From: Pseudomonas viridiflava | GTDB lineage: Bacteria > Pseudomonadota > Gammaproteobacteria > Pseudomonadales > Pseudomonadaceae | Direction of reading: 5' to 3' | NCBI RefSeq assembly: GCF_900589395.1 | Contig: NZ_UUIS01000012.1 | Location: 1-38,549 of the forward strand | DNA: 38,549 bases | Shown here: positions 14,934 to 23,668 of the stretch, piece by piece | How positions within the stretch are numbered: the stretch's first letter is position 1 | How the letters are laid out: the number at the start of each line of letters is the position of its first letter | Made by a program: the position numbers and the translations under genes | The notes under the pieces: generated by a model | What the model was told of the DNA's origin: nothing | Databases searched by the model: none | The model's input: the letters and a program-made list of their open reading frames with translations, nothing else

Positions 14934-15943
14934 GCACCGTTAAGCACACTGCCGCCGAACCGGGCAAGAAACGCCTGACCACCTCGGCGATGATCGCCTC
15001 CATTGCCAGCGAAGGGCAGGCCACCCGTTCGGCACCGTTCGGCCATGCGCTGGCTGCGCTGGCCGAGCAGCGCCCGGAGATTGTCGGCCTGTCGGCGGAC
15101 CTGTCCAAGTACACCGACCTGCACATCTTCGCCAAGGCCCATCCGGATCGCTTCTACCAGATGGGCATGGCCGAGCAACTGTTGATGAGCGCCGCTGCCG
15201 GCATGGCCCGCGAAGGCTTCGTTCCGTTCGCCACCACCTACGCGGTGTTCGCCTCACGGCGCGCCTATGACTTCATCTGCATGGCGATTGCCGAGGAAAA
15301 CCTCAACGTCAAGATCGTCTGCGGCCTGCCGGGCCTGACCACCGGCTACGGCCCCAGCCACCAGGCCACCGACGACCTGGCGATTTTCCGCGCCATGCCC
15401 AACCTGATGATCGTCGACCCGTGCGACGCCCTGGAAATCGAACAGGCCGTGCCGGCCATCGCCGCCCACCAGGGCCCGGTGTACATGCGCCTGCTGCGCG
15501 GAAATGTGCCGCTGGTGCTGGACCGCTACGATTATAAGTTCCAGATCGGCAAGGCCCAGGTGATCCGCCCCGGCAACGACGTGCTGGTGATCGCCAGCGG
15601 CCTGATGACCATGCGCGCCCTGGAAGCGGCCGAGCAACTGCGCGCTGATGGCGTGGATGTGGCGGTGCTGCACGTGCCGACCATCAAGCCGCTGGACGAG
15701 CAGACCATCCTGGCCGAAGCGCGCAAGTCGGGACGCCTGGTGGTCACGGCAGAAAACCACTCGATCATCGGCGGCCTGGGCGAGGCGGTGGCCGGCGTGC
15801 TGCTGCGCAACGGCGTGACCCCGACCTTCCGCCAGATCGCCTTGCCCGACGCCTTCCTGGATGCCGGCGCCTTGCCGACCCTGCACGACCGCTACGGCAT
15901 TTCTACCGAAGCGGTGTGCCGGCAGATCAAGGGCTGGTTGTAA
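14930..15943 (+). CDS. transketolase, C-terminal subunit
   Basis: This is the C-terminal half of the split transketolase, 337 residues, with the pyrimidine-binding and C-terminal domains of the transketolase/DXS type (GMAEQLLMSAAAGMAREG, then TGYGPSHQATDDLAI). It overlaps the N-terminal subunit by four bases, implying equal translation. A strong terminator follows, so this operon ends here. Confidence 0.9.
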   Translation: MSTVKHTAAEPGKKRLTTSAMIASIASEGQATRSAPFGHALAALAEQRPEIVGLSADLSKYTDLHIFAKAHPDRFYQMGMAEQLLMSAAAGMAREGFVPFATTYAVFASRRAYDFICMAIAEENLNVKIVCGLPGLTTGYGPSHQATDDLAIFRAMPNLMIVDPCDALEIEQAVPAIAAHQGPVYMRLLRGNVPLVLDRYDYKFQIGKAQVIRPGNDVLVIASGLMTMRALEAAEQLRADGVDVAVLHVPTIKPLDEQTILAEARKSGRLVVTAENHSIIGGLGEAVAGVLLRNGVTPTFRQIALPDAFLDAGALPTLHDRYGISTEAVCRQIKGWL

Positions 15944-15958
15944 GGCGCCCTGGACCCT

Positions 15959-15986
15959 GTGGGAGGCGGCTTGCCGGCGATAACGG
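15959..15986 (+). repeat. REP element, GTGGGAGGCGG family
   Basis: GTGGGAGGCGGCTTGCCGGC begins at 15959, the same head as at 156 and 26791. It is single and in + orientation, between the transketolase operon and its terminator. No clear inverted partner is seen. Confidence 0.75.
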
Positions 15987-16032
15987 TGGCCTGATCGCAA
16001 CCGACAACAAGACGGCAGGAGCGAATGCCGAT

Positions 16033-16066
16033 AAACCAGGCCCACCGCAAGGTGGGCCTGGTTTTT
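16033..16066 (+). terminator. rho-independent terminator of the transketolase operon
   Basis: A perfect 14-bp stem AAACCAGGCCCACC, loop GCAA, and its complement is followed by T residues. It follows the split-transketolase gene by about 90 nt, and stands before the DUF4432 gene, separating the two transcripts. Confidence 0.92.
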
Positions 16067-16185
16067 GTGCCATGTGAGAGGATCTGCCGGCTACACCGCG
16101 ACTGAAAATGGGACTAGACTCGCGGCTGTGCTGAATCGATTCATCGTGCTTTCAGCGAACCATAATTCCAAGAAAGGATCCGCCC

Positions 16186-17400
16186 ATGAAACTGCTTCCT
16201 GTTGCCTCGGCCATTGCCGCCTTTTCCCTCAGTGCCCATGCCGTTGCCTGGGACTTTGTGCTGCTCGACAGCGACAAACCCGCCAGTGACGTGCGTATTA
16301 CCAGCGAGCAGCTTGGCGTCAAGGTCGACAAACCCTTTTCAATCAGTATGCGCACCCTGCACGGCGGCCGTCAGGAAGGCGTGAGCCTGATCGATATCGA
16401 TAACGGCACGATGAAACTGACGCTGGTGCCGACGCGGGGCATGAATGTGCTCAGTGCCCAGGTTGGCAACGCGCGCATGGGCTGGGATTCGCCGGTCAAG
16501 GAAGTGGTCAACCCGGCGTTCATAGAACTTAACGGTCGTGGCGGCCTGGGCTGGCTCGAAGGCTTCAACGAGTTGGTGACCCGCTGTGGCTATGAGTGGG
16601 TGGGCCATCCGGGCATGGACAACGGCGAGTTGCTGACCCTGCACGGTCGCGCGGCGAACATCCCGGCCAGCAAGGTGACCGTGCATATCGACCAAACCCC
16701 GCCGTATGCCATTCATGTACGTGGCGAACTGAAAGAGCAGGCGTTCAAGAAAGTCGATTTCAGCGTGCAAACCGAGCTGGTCACCGAACCTGGGGCGGCG
16801 CGTTTTGTGCTCAATGACACGTTGACCAACAACGGCGATTACCCCAAGGAATACCAGGCGCTGTATCACAGCAACTTCAGCACACCGTTTCTGGAACAGG
16901 GCGCCCGCTTTGCGGCACCGGTCAAACAGGTGTCGCCCTTCAACGACAAGGCCAAGGCTGAGCTGAGCGACTGGCAGACCTACCGCGCACCAACGCCGGA
17001 CTACGATGAAACCGTCTACAACGTGGTGCCTTACGGCGACGCCAAGGGCGATACCTTGACCGTGCTGCACAACAAGGCCGCCAGCCTCGGCGTGGCGGTG
17101 GGCTTCAATGTCCAGCAATTGCCGGTGTTCTCGTTGTGGAAAAACACCGATACGCTCGGCCAGGGCTATGTCACCGGGCTGGAGCCAGGCACCAGCTTTT
17201 CCTACAACCGCCGTTACCAGCGCCCGCTGAACCTGGTGCCGACCATTGGCCCTAAACAGCAGCGTCAGTTCAGCATCAGCTACGCCTTGCTGGCGGACAA
17301 ACCGGCGGTGGACAAGGCCTTGCAGCAGGTCACATCGATTCAGGACGGTCGGGCGACAGAAGTGCGGCAAGCACCGTTGGTGGACCTGAGCAAAGAGTGA
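16186..17400 (+). CDS. secreted aldose 1-epimerase-like protein (DUF4432)
   Basis: This 404-residue protein has a clear signal peptide (MKLLPVASAIAAFSLSAHAVA) and an aldose-1-epimerase-fold body of the DUF4432 type. LTLVPTRGMNVLSAQVG and GFNELVTRCGYEW near residues 80-140 match that family. Most aldose epimerases are cytosolic, so export is notable. GAAAGGA lies upstream of the ATG. It has its own promoter after the terminator at 16033 and converges on the aldo/keto reductase. It probably acts on sugars in the periplasm; the substrate is unknown. Confidence 0.8.
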   Translation: MKLLPVASAIAAFSLSAHAVAWDFVLLDSDKPASDVRITSEQLGVKVDKPFSISMRTLHGGRQEGVSLIDIDNGTMKLTLVPTRGMNVLSAQVGNARMGWDSPVKEVVNPAFIELNGRGGLGWLEGFNELVTRCGYEWVGHPGMDNGELLTLHGRAANIPASKVTVHIDQTPPYAIHVRGELKEQAFKKVDFSVQTELVTEPGAARFVLNDTLTNNGDYPKEYQALYHSNFSTPFLEQGARFAAPVKQVSPFNDKAKAELSDWQTYRAPTPDYDETVYNVVPYGDAKGDTLTVLHNKAASLGVAVGFNVQQLPVFSLWKNTDTLGQGYVTGLEPGTSFSYNRRYQRPLNLVPTIGPKQQRQFSISYALLADKPAVDKALQQVTSIQDGRATEVRQAPLVDLSKE

Positions 17401-17409
17401 TGCCCCTGC

Positions 17410-17440
17410 GGCCGGTGCCGTGATCGTCACCGGCCCGTTG
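17410..17440. terminator. hairpin between convergent genes
   Basis: GGCCGGTG (17410-17417) pairs with CACCGGCC (17428-17435), followed by CGTTGTTT. It lies in the 42-nt gap between convergent genes and may stop transcription of both. The T-run is weak. Confidence 0.5.
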
Positions 17441-17442
17441 TT

Positions 17443-18528
17443 TCAGGCGCGCGGTTTGTCCTTGCGGGCTTCAAGTGTCTGGCGCTGTTCATCCAGGAAC
17501 GGCTGTTCGGCCGGGTCGATACGGTCCATGCCGGCGATCACCCGGTGCCAGTACGGGTACAACGGCTGGCGCCGCGACACGCTTTCAATGCGTCGGGTCT
17601 GCTCGGGCGTCAGTTGCAGGTCGGCGGCGGCCAGGCTGTCTTGCAGTTGTTGCTCGTTGCGGGCGCCAATGATCAGCGAGGTAATCCCCGGTCGGTCCTT
17701 GAGCCAGGCCAGGCACACTCGCGCCACCGACACCCCGTGTTGCTCGCCGACCTCAGCCATCGTTTCGATGATGTCCAGGGCACGCTCGCGGTCGTGCACG
17801 TAAGGTTCCGGCCAATCATTGCCTTGCCGGGTGCCGGCCGGCGGCTGCTGGCCGCGGCGGGTGGAGCCGGTCAGCAGGCCTTCGCCCATCGGGCCCCAGA
17901 CCAGCGTGCCCACCGACTGATCAATGCCCAGCGGCAGCAGTTCGTACTCGGCCTCGCGCGATTCAGGGGTGTAATAGATCTGCTGGGTGATGGGCTTGAC
18001 CATCCCGTGCAGCTCGGCCTTGCCCAGCGTTTTCATCATCTGCCAGGCGGTGAAATTGCTGGTGCCGAAATAACGGATCTTGCCGGACTTGACCAGATGA
18101 TCCAATGCTTCGAGGGTTTCCTCGATCGGCGTCAGGCCATCCCAGTTATGCAACTGGTACAGGTCCAGGTGATCGGTGTTCAGGCGCTTGAGGCTGGCTT
18201 CGCAGGCGCGGATCAAGTGATAGCGCGAGGCCCCGGAGTTATTGGGGTTGTCGTCCAGCGGGCTGCGCGCCTTGGATGCCAGCAGAATGTCATTGCGCTT
18301 GTTGCCCAGCGCCTTGCCGGTGATTTCCTCGGCCAGACCGTGGGAATACAGGTCGGCGGTGTCGATCAGGTTGACCCCGGCGTCGAATGCGATGTCGAAC
18401 AGGCGCCTGGCCATCGGCACGTCAACGCTGCCGCATTTCTCGAAACTGTCGCGGCCACCAAACGGAACGGTGCCAAACACCAGTTCCGAGACCAGCAGGC
18501 CCGAATTGCCGAGTTGTCGATAGTGCAT
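17443..18528 (-). CDS. aldo/keto reductase
   Basis: This NADPH-dependent aldo/keto reductase of 361 residues is a TIM barrel with the catalytic tetrad D56, Y61, K86 and H127 all visible (LIDTADLYS, LASKARS, LYQLHNWDG). It reduces carbonyl compounds to alcohols. ATG at 18528 is preceded by AGGGGG; a frame from 18546 would add six residues without support. Two palindromes (18552-18566 and 18590-18605) lie upstream and may bind a regulator. Confidence 0.87.
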   Translation of the reverse strand: MHYRQLGNSGLLVSELVFGTVPFGGRDSFEKCGSVDVPMARRLFDIAFDAGVNLIDTADLYSHGLAEEITGKALGNKRNDILLASKARSPLDDNPNNSGASRYHLIRACEASLKRLNTDHLDLYQLHNWDGLTPIEETLEALDHLVKSGKIRYFGTSNFTAWQMMKTLGKAELHGMVKPITQQIYYTPESREAEYELLPLGIDQSVGTLVWGPMGEGLLTGSTRRGQQPPAGTRQGNDWPEPYVHDRERALDIIETMAEVGEQHGVSVARVCLAWLKDRPGITSLIIGARNEQQLQDSLAAADLQLTPEQTRRIESVSRRQPLYPYWHRVIAGMDRIDPAEQPFLDEQRQTLEARKDKPRA

Positions 18529-18551
18529 GTTGCCCCCTGTTTGCATGGGTT

Positions 18552-18566
18552 ACTCAGGGTCTGAGT
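18552..18566. promoter_or_regulatory. palindrome ACTCAG-N3-CTGAGT upstream of the reductase
   Basis: This perfect palindrome of 6-bp arms is 24 bp upstream of the reductase ATG on the minus strand. It is a possible operator for a repressor. Confidence 0.35.
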
Positions 18567-18589
18567 TGACTGACGCGCACGGGTTCGCA

Positions 18590-18605
18590 CTTTTTCATGA
18601 AAAAG
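18590..18605. promoter_or_regulatory. 16-bp palindrome CTTTTTCATGAAAAAG
   Basis: A perfect 16-bp palindrome lies between the reductase and the end of the DHA2 gene. It could be an operator for the reductase or act in termination of the MFS transcript, whose end is at 18657 on the same strand. Confidence 0.4.
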
Positions 18606-18656
18606 GCTTCATGGGGCTGTCTGGCGCTGCGGTTGCCGGCGACAGAGCGCCACCTT

Positions 18657-20048
18657 TCAAGAACGATTCAGAATCGCTGCACCCGCCTGCGGCTCAAGGC
18701 GCAGGCTGTCGTACATCGCAATCAGCGCCATGACACTCAGCAGCACAAAGGCCAGCTGGAAATCCGCTGTATCGGCGGTGCCGGGGTTGCCATGCAGCAG
18801 CATCGCGCCGCGCAGCAGCAGGGCGGCCAGGGCCACGCCCAGGCCCATGCTCAGTTGAAAGATCATGCTGAACAGGGTCGAGGCATTGCTCATCTGCGGT
18901 TGCGGCACGTCGGCAAAGCCCAGGGTGTTGTAAGCGGTGAATTGCAGTGACCGCGACAGGCCGCCCAGAAACAGCAGCACCATGATCAGCCGGTGATCCA
19001 TCGCCGCCGTGAAGCTGGCGCAGACGGCAATGGCGGCCACCCCCAGCGCGCCGTTGACCAGCAGCACCTGGCGAAAGCCCCAGCGGTTGATCACCCAGGT
19101 GGTGCAAGCCTTCATGGCCAGGTTGCCGGCAAACACGGCGATCATCAGCAAGCCTGCGGTCATGGCCGACAGCCCGAACGCCAACTGGAACATCAGCGGC
19201 AGCAAGAAGGGCAGTGCGGTGATGCAGGCGCGAAACAGCGAGGCGCCGACCAGGCTGGCCTTGTAGGTCGGGATGCCCAGCACGCTCAGGTCAAGCAGCG
19301 GATGCGGGCTGCGGCGCATGTGCCAGACCGAACAGACGCCCAGCAGCAATGCGCCCAGGCACAGCAGGCTGGCCGGCCAGAAGTGCTTCAGGTCCTGGCC
19401 CAGCCATTCAAAGCCATACAGCAACGCGGCACAGGTACTGCCCAGCAGGATGAAGCCCAGCCAGTCGAAGGGCCGGCGGCGCTCGGTGCGCTCATCGGAA
19501 ATCAGTGAAAACGTGGCGATAAAGGCCAGCAGCCCCAGCGGCAGGTTGATGTAGAAAATCCACGGCCAGCTCGCGTAGGTCACCATCAGGCCGCCCAGTG
19601 GCGGGCCGAGCACCGGGGCGATCAGGGCGGGTGCGGTGATGTAGCCGATGGCCTTGACCAGGTCTTTTTTCTCAGTGGCGCGCAGCACCGCCAGGCGCCC
19701 GACCGGCACCATCATCGCGCCGCTGATGCCTTGCAGGACCCGTGCGGCGATAAACGCCTCAAGGCTGGTGCTCAGCCCGCACAACAAGGAAGCAAGGCTG
19801 AACATGGCAATGGCGCTGGCAAACACCCGGCGGGCGCCGAAGCGGTCGGCCAGCCAGCCACTGATGGGAATGAACGCCGCCAGCGCGATCAGGTAGCTGC
19901 TGATAGCCACGTTGAGGTCGACCGCCGCCACGCCAAGACTGCGTGCCATTTCCGGCAGGGCGGTAACGATCACCGTGGCGTCGAGGTTTTCCATAAAGAA
20001 AGTGGCGGCGACCAGCAGGGCAATCTTTGTCGAGCGAGACAGGGTCAT
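18657..20048 (-). CDS. MFS drug efflux protein, DHA2 family
   Basis: This 463-residue multidrug-efflux protein of the DHA2 (EmrB/QacA) type has about 14 hydrophobic segments. The loop after helix 2 is GWLADRFGARR and the first-helix motif is LDATVIVTALPEMARSLG. ATG at 20048 is used; the in-frame TTG before it is not needed. It lies 128 nt upstream of the aldo/keto reductase on the same strand. No membrane-fusion partner is adjacent. A palindrome at 20086-20098 may be its operator. The drug range cannot be inferred. Confidence 0.88.
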   Translation of the reverse strand: MTLSRSTKIALLVAATFFMENLDATVIVTALPEMARSLGVAAVDLNVAISSYLIALAAFIPISGWLADRFGARRVFASAIAMFSLASLLCGLSTSLEAFIAARVLQGISGAMMVPVGRLAVLRATEKKDLVKAIGYITAPALIAPVLGPPLGGLMVTYASWPWIFYINLPLGLLAFIATFSLISDERTERRRPFDWLGFILLGSTCAALLYGFEWLGQDLKHFWPASLLCLGALLLGVCSVWHMRRSPHPLLDLSVLGIPTYKASLVGASLFRACITALPFLLPLMFQLAFGLSAMTAGLLMIAVFAGNLAMKACTTWVINRWGFRQVLLVNGALGVAAIAVCASFTAAMDHRLIMVLLFLGGLSRSLQFTAYNTLGFADVPQPQMSNASTLFSMIFQLSMGLGVALAALLLRGAMLLHGNPGTADTADFQLAFVLLSVMALIAMYDSLRLEPQAGAAILNRS

Positions 20049-20085
20049 CAAGTGGTTCCCGGGCGGCCAGGGTGGTCATGCCAAC

Positions 20086-20098
20086 TTATCCTGGATAA
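20086..20098. promoter_or_regulatory. palindrome TTATCC-T-GGATAA before the DHA2 gene
   Basis: This perfect 13-bp palindrome lies 38 bp upstream of the MFS start on the minus strand, in an AT-richer stretch (about 20085-20125). It could be an operator of a MarR- or TetR-type repressor, neither of which is in the window. Confidence 0.45.
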
Positions 20099-20265
20099 CA
20101 CATTCTGAAATGTAAATATCGGGTTTGTACGAAGGGTGTCGACTGTGGTTGAAGAATGAAGCGGTGCGCGGCGTGGCAGTTGTGCCAGGCCTGTTACGGA
20201 TCTTTTCGCCGTTCTGCCGGTCCATAAGGCCTCTTCAGAGCCACTCCCGTTCAGGAAAGGATGTT

Positions 20266-21387
20266 ATGAACGCTCAATTGCACAGCGCCGCCGCGCAAAT
20301 CCGCCAGGTCGTGCGGACCGCCACCGAGGGCCTGATCGGGCGTGAACAACTGGCCGAACTGATCGTGCTGGCCGCCGTCGCTCAGGAGCACATTCTGGTC
20401 ATCGGCCCGCCCGGCACCGCCAAGAGCGCTGTGGTACGGCGGGTGGCGCAGTCGATGGGCGGGCGTTATTTCGAATACCTGCTGGGGCGTTTTACCGAGC
20501 CTTCGGAGCTGTTCGGCACCGTCGACCTGAAAAAGCTGCGTGAAGGCACGGTAGAAACCGACGTCAGCGGCATGCTCCCCGAAGCCGACATTGTCTTTCT
20601 CGACGAAGTCTTCCTGGGCTCGACAGCCATTCTCAACACCTTGCTGGGCGTGCTCAACGAACGGCGCTTCCGGCGCGGCCACACCCAGATCCAGTGCCCG
20701 CTGCGTGTCTGCGTCGCCGCCTCCAACGGGCTGCCCGACGACGAAGCCTTGCAAGCGTTCGGTGACCGCTTCCTGCTGCACCTGTTTGTCGACTCGGTGC
20801 CAGACAACCAGCTCGAAGCCATGCTGGCCGGTGGCTGGCAAAGCGAACAGCGCCGCGTACAGGCGTTGCTCGACCTGGGCCAGCTTGACACGCTCAGCCA
20901 GGCGCTGGGTCAGGTCGACCTTACGGTGGTGCGGCCGCTGCTGGCCCAGGCCATTCGGCGCCTGCGTGAAGCCGGCATCGCATTGTCCGACCGACGCATT
21001 GTCAAGTCGCAGCGGCTGATTGCCGCCGCCGCCTTGCTCGGCGGACGTGTCGAGGCCAGCGAGGCCGACCTGTGGCCGCTGCTGTACGTGTTGCCGACCC
21101 AGGAAACCCAGCAGCACGGGCGCGAGATTCTCGGCGAACTGCTGGCGCAGTCGAGCAACAGCCATCTGTTCAGTGCTGTCGAGGAGGCGACCCTGCAGCC
21201 GATGTCGCGGCTCAATCGCCTGCTGGAAAGCGCCCAGGCCTATCTGCAAAGCAGTGAGCCGCCCTCCAATGCACAACTGGAAAGCCTGCTGCGCGAAATC
21301 GACTCCAACTTCGACAGCCAGACCATGCCGGCGCCATTGCAGGAGGCGCGTGGCCAACTGACCCGCCTGCTGACGTTCGCGGTATGA
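20266..21387 (+). CDS. MoxR-family AAA+ ATPase of a bpX ternary system
   Basis: This AAA+ ATPase of the MoxR family (373 residues) has Walker A GPPGTAKS (47-54), Walker B IVFLDEV (109-115, D113-E114), and sensor-1 asparagine in VAASNGLPDDEAL. A C-terminal helical lid follows. The ATG at 20266 follows AGGAAAGGA. It is the first of four overlapping genes that make a MoxR-vWA-beta-propeller ternary system, where the ATPase is thought to remodel the vWA partner. The frame from 20125 adds 47 residues not supported by a ribosome binding site. Confidence 0.92.
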   Translation: MNAQLHSAAAQIRQVVRTATEGLIGREQLAELIVLAAVAQEHILVIGPPGTAKSAVVRRVAQSMGGRYFEYLLGRFTEPSELFGTVDLKKLREGTVETDVSGMLPEADIVFLDEVFLGSTAILNTLLGVLNERRFRRGHTQIQCPLRVCVAASNGLPDDEALQAFGDRFLLHLFVDSVPDNQLEAMLAGGWQSEQRRVQALLDLGQLDTLSQALGQVDLTVVRPLLAQAIRRLREAGIALSDRRIVKSQRLIAAAALLGGRVEASEADLWPLLYVLPTQETQQHGREILGELLAQSSNSHLFSAVEEATLQPMSRLNRLLESAQAYLQSSEPPSNAQLESLLREIDSNFDSQTMPAPLQEARGQLTRLLTFAV

Positions 21388-21836
21388 CCGGGCAGGTCAT
21401 GAGTCCGGTCCCGGCGATGGCCTGGGACTGGCAGCCGCGCCAGCACCCGGCCAAGCCCCAGGCGGCCGTGGCCTGGGGCGAGGTGGCCCGGCGTCTGCAT
21501 GCCCGGCTGTTGCTGAACGCTGACGTGGCTGACCGCCGCCTGCATGCCACCGCGCATCGCGACGCGCTGATCGTCATCGGGGCGGCCACCGACCTGCCGT
21601 GGGTCGATGGCATCGAATACGCCTGCACCGATGAGCGTGCGCCGGGGCTGTGGCTGCCGACCCATTGGCAACCTGCCGTGCCGCTCGATCTACTGGGCCA
21701 GGCGCTGACCAAGGCCCTGGCCCGCTCGCCGCTGTTGCTCTGGCATGCGCCCAGGGCGACGGTGCCGCTGGACCGGCAGCTACCGTTGAGTGCAGCGTTG
21801 TTGCAGCGCATCGCCAACCATTGGGCGGGCCGCTGA
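21384..21836 (+). CDS. small protein of the MoxR-vWA-propeller system (bpX5-like)
   Basis: This 150-residue protein overlaps the ATPase stop by four bases (ATGA) and is coupled to the next gene by TGATG. It has no recognisable catalytic motif. The N-terminal half has several tryptophans (AWDWQPRQ) and the C-terminal half is helical. Position and size match the small bpX-domain proteins of this system; bpX5 is my best guess, from memory. It probably links the ATPase and the vWA protein. Confidence 0.6.
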   Translation: MTGQVMSPVPAMAWDWQPRQHPAKPQAAVAWGEVARRLHARLLLNADVADRRLHATAHRDALIVIGAATDLPWVDGIEYACTDERAPGLWLPTHWQPAVPLDLLGQALTKALARSPLLLWHAPRATVPLDRQLPLSAALLQRIANHWAGR

Positions 21837-23668
21837 TGCAATTGCCTGAGTCGCTGCACCCCTGGCGCCAATGGCTGGAATGGTTCGCGCCCGACTATTT
21901 GCCGTTGTTCGCTGATCTGTTGGGTCGCCTCAATCCCTTGCTCGGGCCGCTGCATGGCCGCCAGCAAGGCGGCGTGCCGGAACCGGATGGCCTGGGCGAT
22001 CTGCAGCGCCGCGGCCCTTATGAACGTTTGTTGTCCAGCGAATGGTTGCTGGCCGAGGAATTGCCCGACGAATTCCTGCGTCGGGCGGTGGAGGGCGAGC
22101 ATGTGTTTCTGGCGCCACAGTACCGGGCTCGCCAGGCCAATCGGCTGATGGTGGTGCTGTTCGATGCCGGCCCCCTGCAATTGGGCGCGGCGCGGCTGGT
22201 GCACCTGGCGCTGCTGATGCTGCTGGCGCGCCGTGCCCGGCAGGCCGGCGCCGAGCTGCGCTGGGGCATCCTCCAGGACGAAACACCGACACTGCATGCA
22301 TTCGACAGCGTCGCGCACCTGCGTCAGTTGCTCGATGCCGCGACCTGGACGGTGGCCAATGACGGGCACTGGCAGGCCTGGCGCGCCTTTCTGGCCGACC
22401 AACCGCAGCACGCCGGGGAATGCTGGGGGGTGGGGCTGCGCCTGCCCAGGTCGCCGGTGGTGCCCTTCACCCACCGGGTCCAGGTGCAGCGCCACCTGGA
22501 CGGCCAGCGCCTGAGTGTCGAACTGCAGGCCGGCAGTACCCGGCAGGTGACGCTGCCGATACCGGACGCGCGCCTGGCCGTGCCGCTGCTCAAGGGCCAG
22601 TTCGAGGGCGAGGTGGTCAGGACCTGGCTCAAGGAAAGCGTGTCGCGGGTGTCGCTGACCTTGCCGCCGGTGATTTCAGTGACCGGCAATTACATTGCCC
22701 TGCGCCTGCTCGACGAGCCGGGCATGGTGGTCATCCGCCTGCCGACCTCGCCGCAACAGACCCACCTGCAGGTGCATCACTCTTTCTGGAGCGGCACACG
22801 CACCCCGCTGGCCGTGACGTTCATGAGCCGTACCGTGACGGCCATCCTGAGCGACGGCGACTGGCTGCGGTTCTGGAACGTGCGCGGTCTGAGGCCGGTC
22901 GACAAGCCCGAGCGCGAGCAGTTGCAACTGCCGCCGGGCACGGCCAACTGGCTGCCGGTGGCCTGGTTGCCGAGCCGTAAGGGTGGCCGGTTGTTTGTGC
23001 TCGACACCCAGGGACACCTGGCGTTCTGGGTCGCTCACAGTGGCAAGGACCCGGCACCGCCGCAGGTGGGCAAGACCTGCTACCTGGCCGATAACGTGTT
23101 GGGTCTGTCGATGGTCGACCCGCACTGGATGGGCTATGTGCACAGCAAGTCCGGTCATTTGTATGCCTACACGGTCACTGTCGATGGCACCTCCACCTGT
23201 GTCGGCATGCTCGGCGATGCCGATGGCATCACCGAGGTGCTGTTTGCCGCCAGCGCCTTGTGGCGTAAGTATTTCGGCGGCTGTGCACTGGGTAGCGTCG
23301 ACAATGGTCGCCAGAGCTGGAAAGTCGTGCCGGCCCACAACCTGAAAATGGATGTCGAACAGATCCACCTGGCCCCCGGCTGGAAAGGGCTGGGGCTGGT
23401 GTTTCAACCAAACCGCCGCCACTACGCGCTGGTGATGATGGCACCGGACAAACACAGCATCGGGCTCTGGAGCCAGGGTCAGCAACAGGTGCTGTTCACC
23501 ACGACCCAACCGATTGCCCGCGTGAGCTTTTGCAGCCTCAGCGGCCTGGTCGCCGTGCTGACCACGGCCCGAGAGTTGCTGGTGTATTCGGTCGCGGGCC
23601 GCACCATGCTCCTGCAAGTGATGTGCAACCAGCTCAAGGATGAACACAAGGAACGGACCGATGCCTGA
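21836..23668 (+). CDS. degenerate-vWA and beta-propeller protein
   Basis: This 610-residue protein has a helical N-terminus (1-95), a vWA-like domain around 100-200 (NRLMVVLFDAGPLQLGAARL), and beta-propeller-like repeats from about 280 to 600 (for example SDGDWLRFWNVRG and FVLDTQGHLAFWV). The metal-binding DxSxS motif of a vWA domain is replaced by DAGPL (residues 110-114), so it probably does not bind metal in the usual way. ATG at 21836 overlaps the previous stop by one base. The longer frame from 21650 is not needed. It is predicted to be the vWA component of the MoxR ternary system. Confidence 0.72.
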   Translation: MQLPESLHPWRQWLEWFAPDYLPLFADLLGRLNPLLGPLHGRQQGGVPEPDGLGDLQRRGPYERLLSSEWLLAEELPDEFLRRAVEGEHVFLAPQYRARQANRLMVVLFDAGPLQLGAARLVHLALLMLLARRARQAGAELRWGILQDETPTLHAFDSVAHLRQLLDAATWTVANDGHWQAWRAFLADQPQHAGECWGVGLRLPRSPVVPFTHRVQVQRHLDGQRLSVELQAGSTRQVTLPIPDARLAVPLLKGQFEGEVVRTWLKESVSRVSLTLPPVISVTGNYIALRLLDEPGMVVIRLPTSPQQTHLQVHHSFWSGTRTPLAVTFMSRTVTAILSDGDWLRFWNVRGLRPVDKPEREQLQLPPGTANWLPVAWLPSRKGGRLFVLDTQGHLAFWVAHSGKDPAPPQVGKTCYLADNVLGLSMVDPHWMGYVHSKSGHLYAYTVTVDGTSTCVGMLGDADGITEVLFAASALWRKYFGGCALGSVDNGRQSWKVVPAHNLKMDVEQIHLAPGWKGLGLVFQPNRRHYALVMMAPDKHSIGLWSQGQQQVLFTTTQPIARVSFCSLSGLVAVLTTARELLVYSVAGRTMLLQVMCNQLKDEHKERTDA

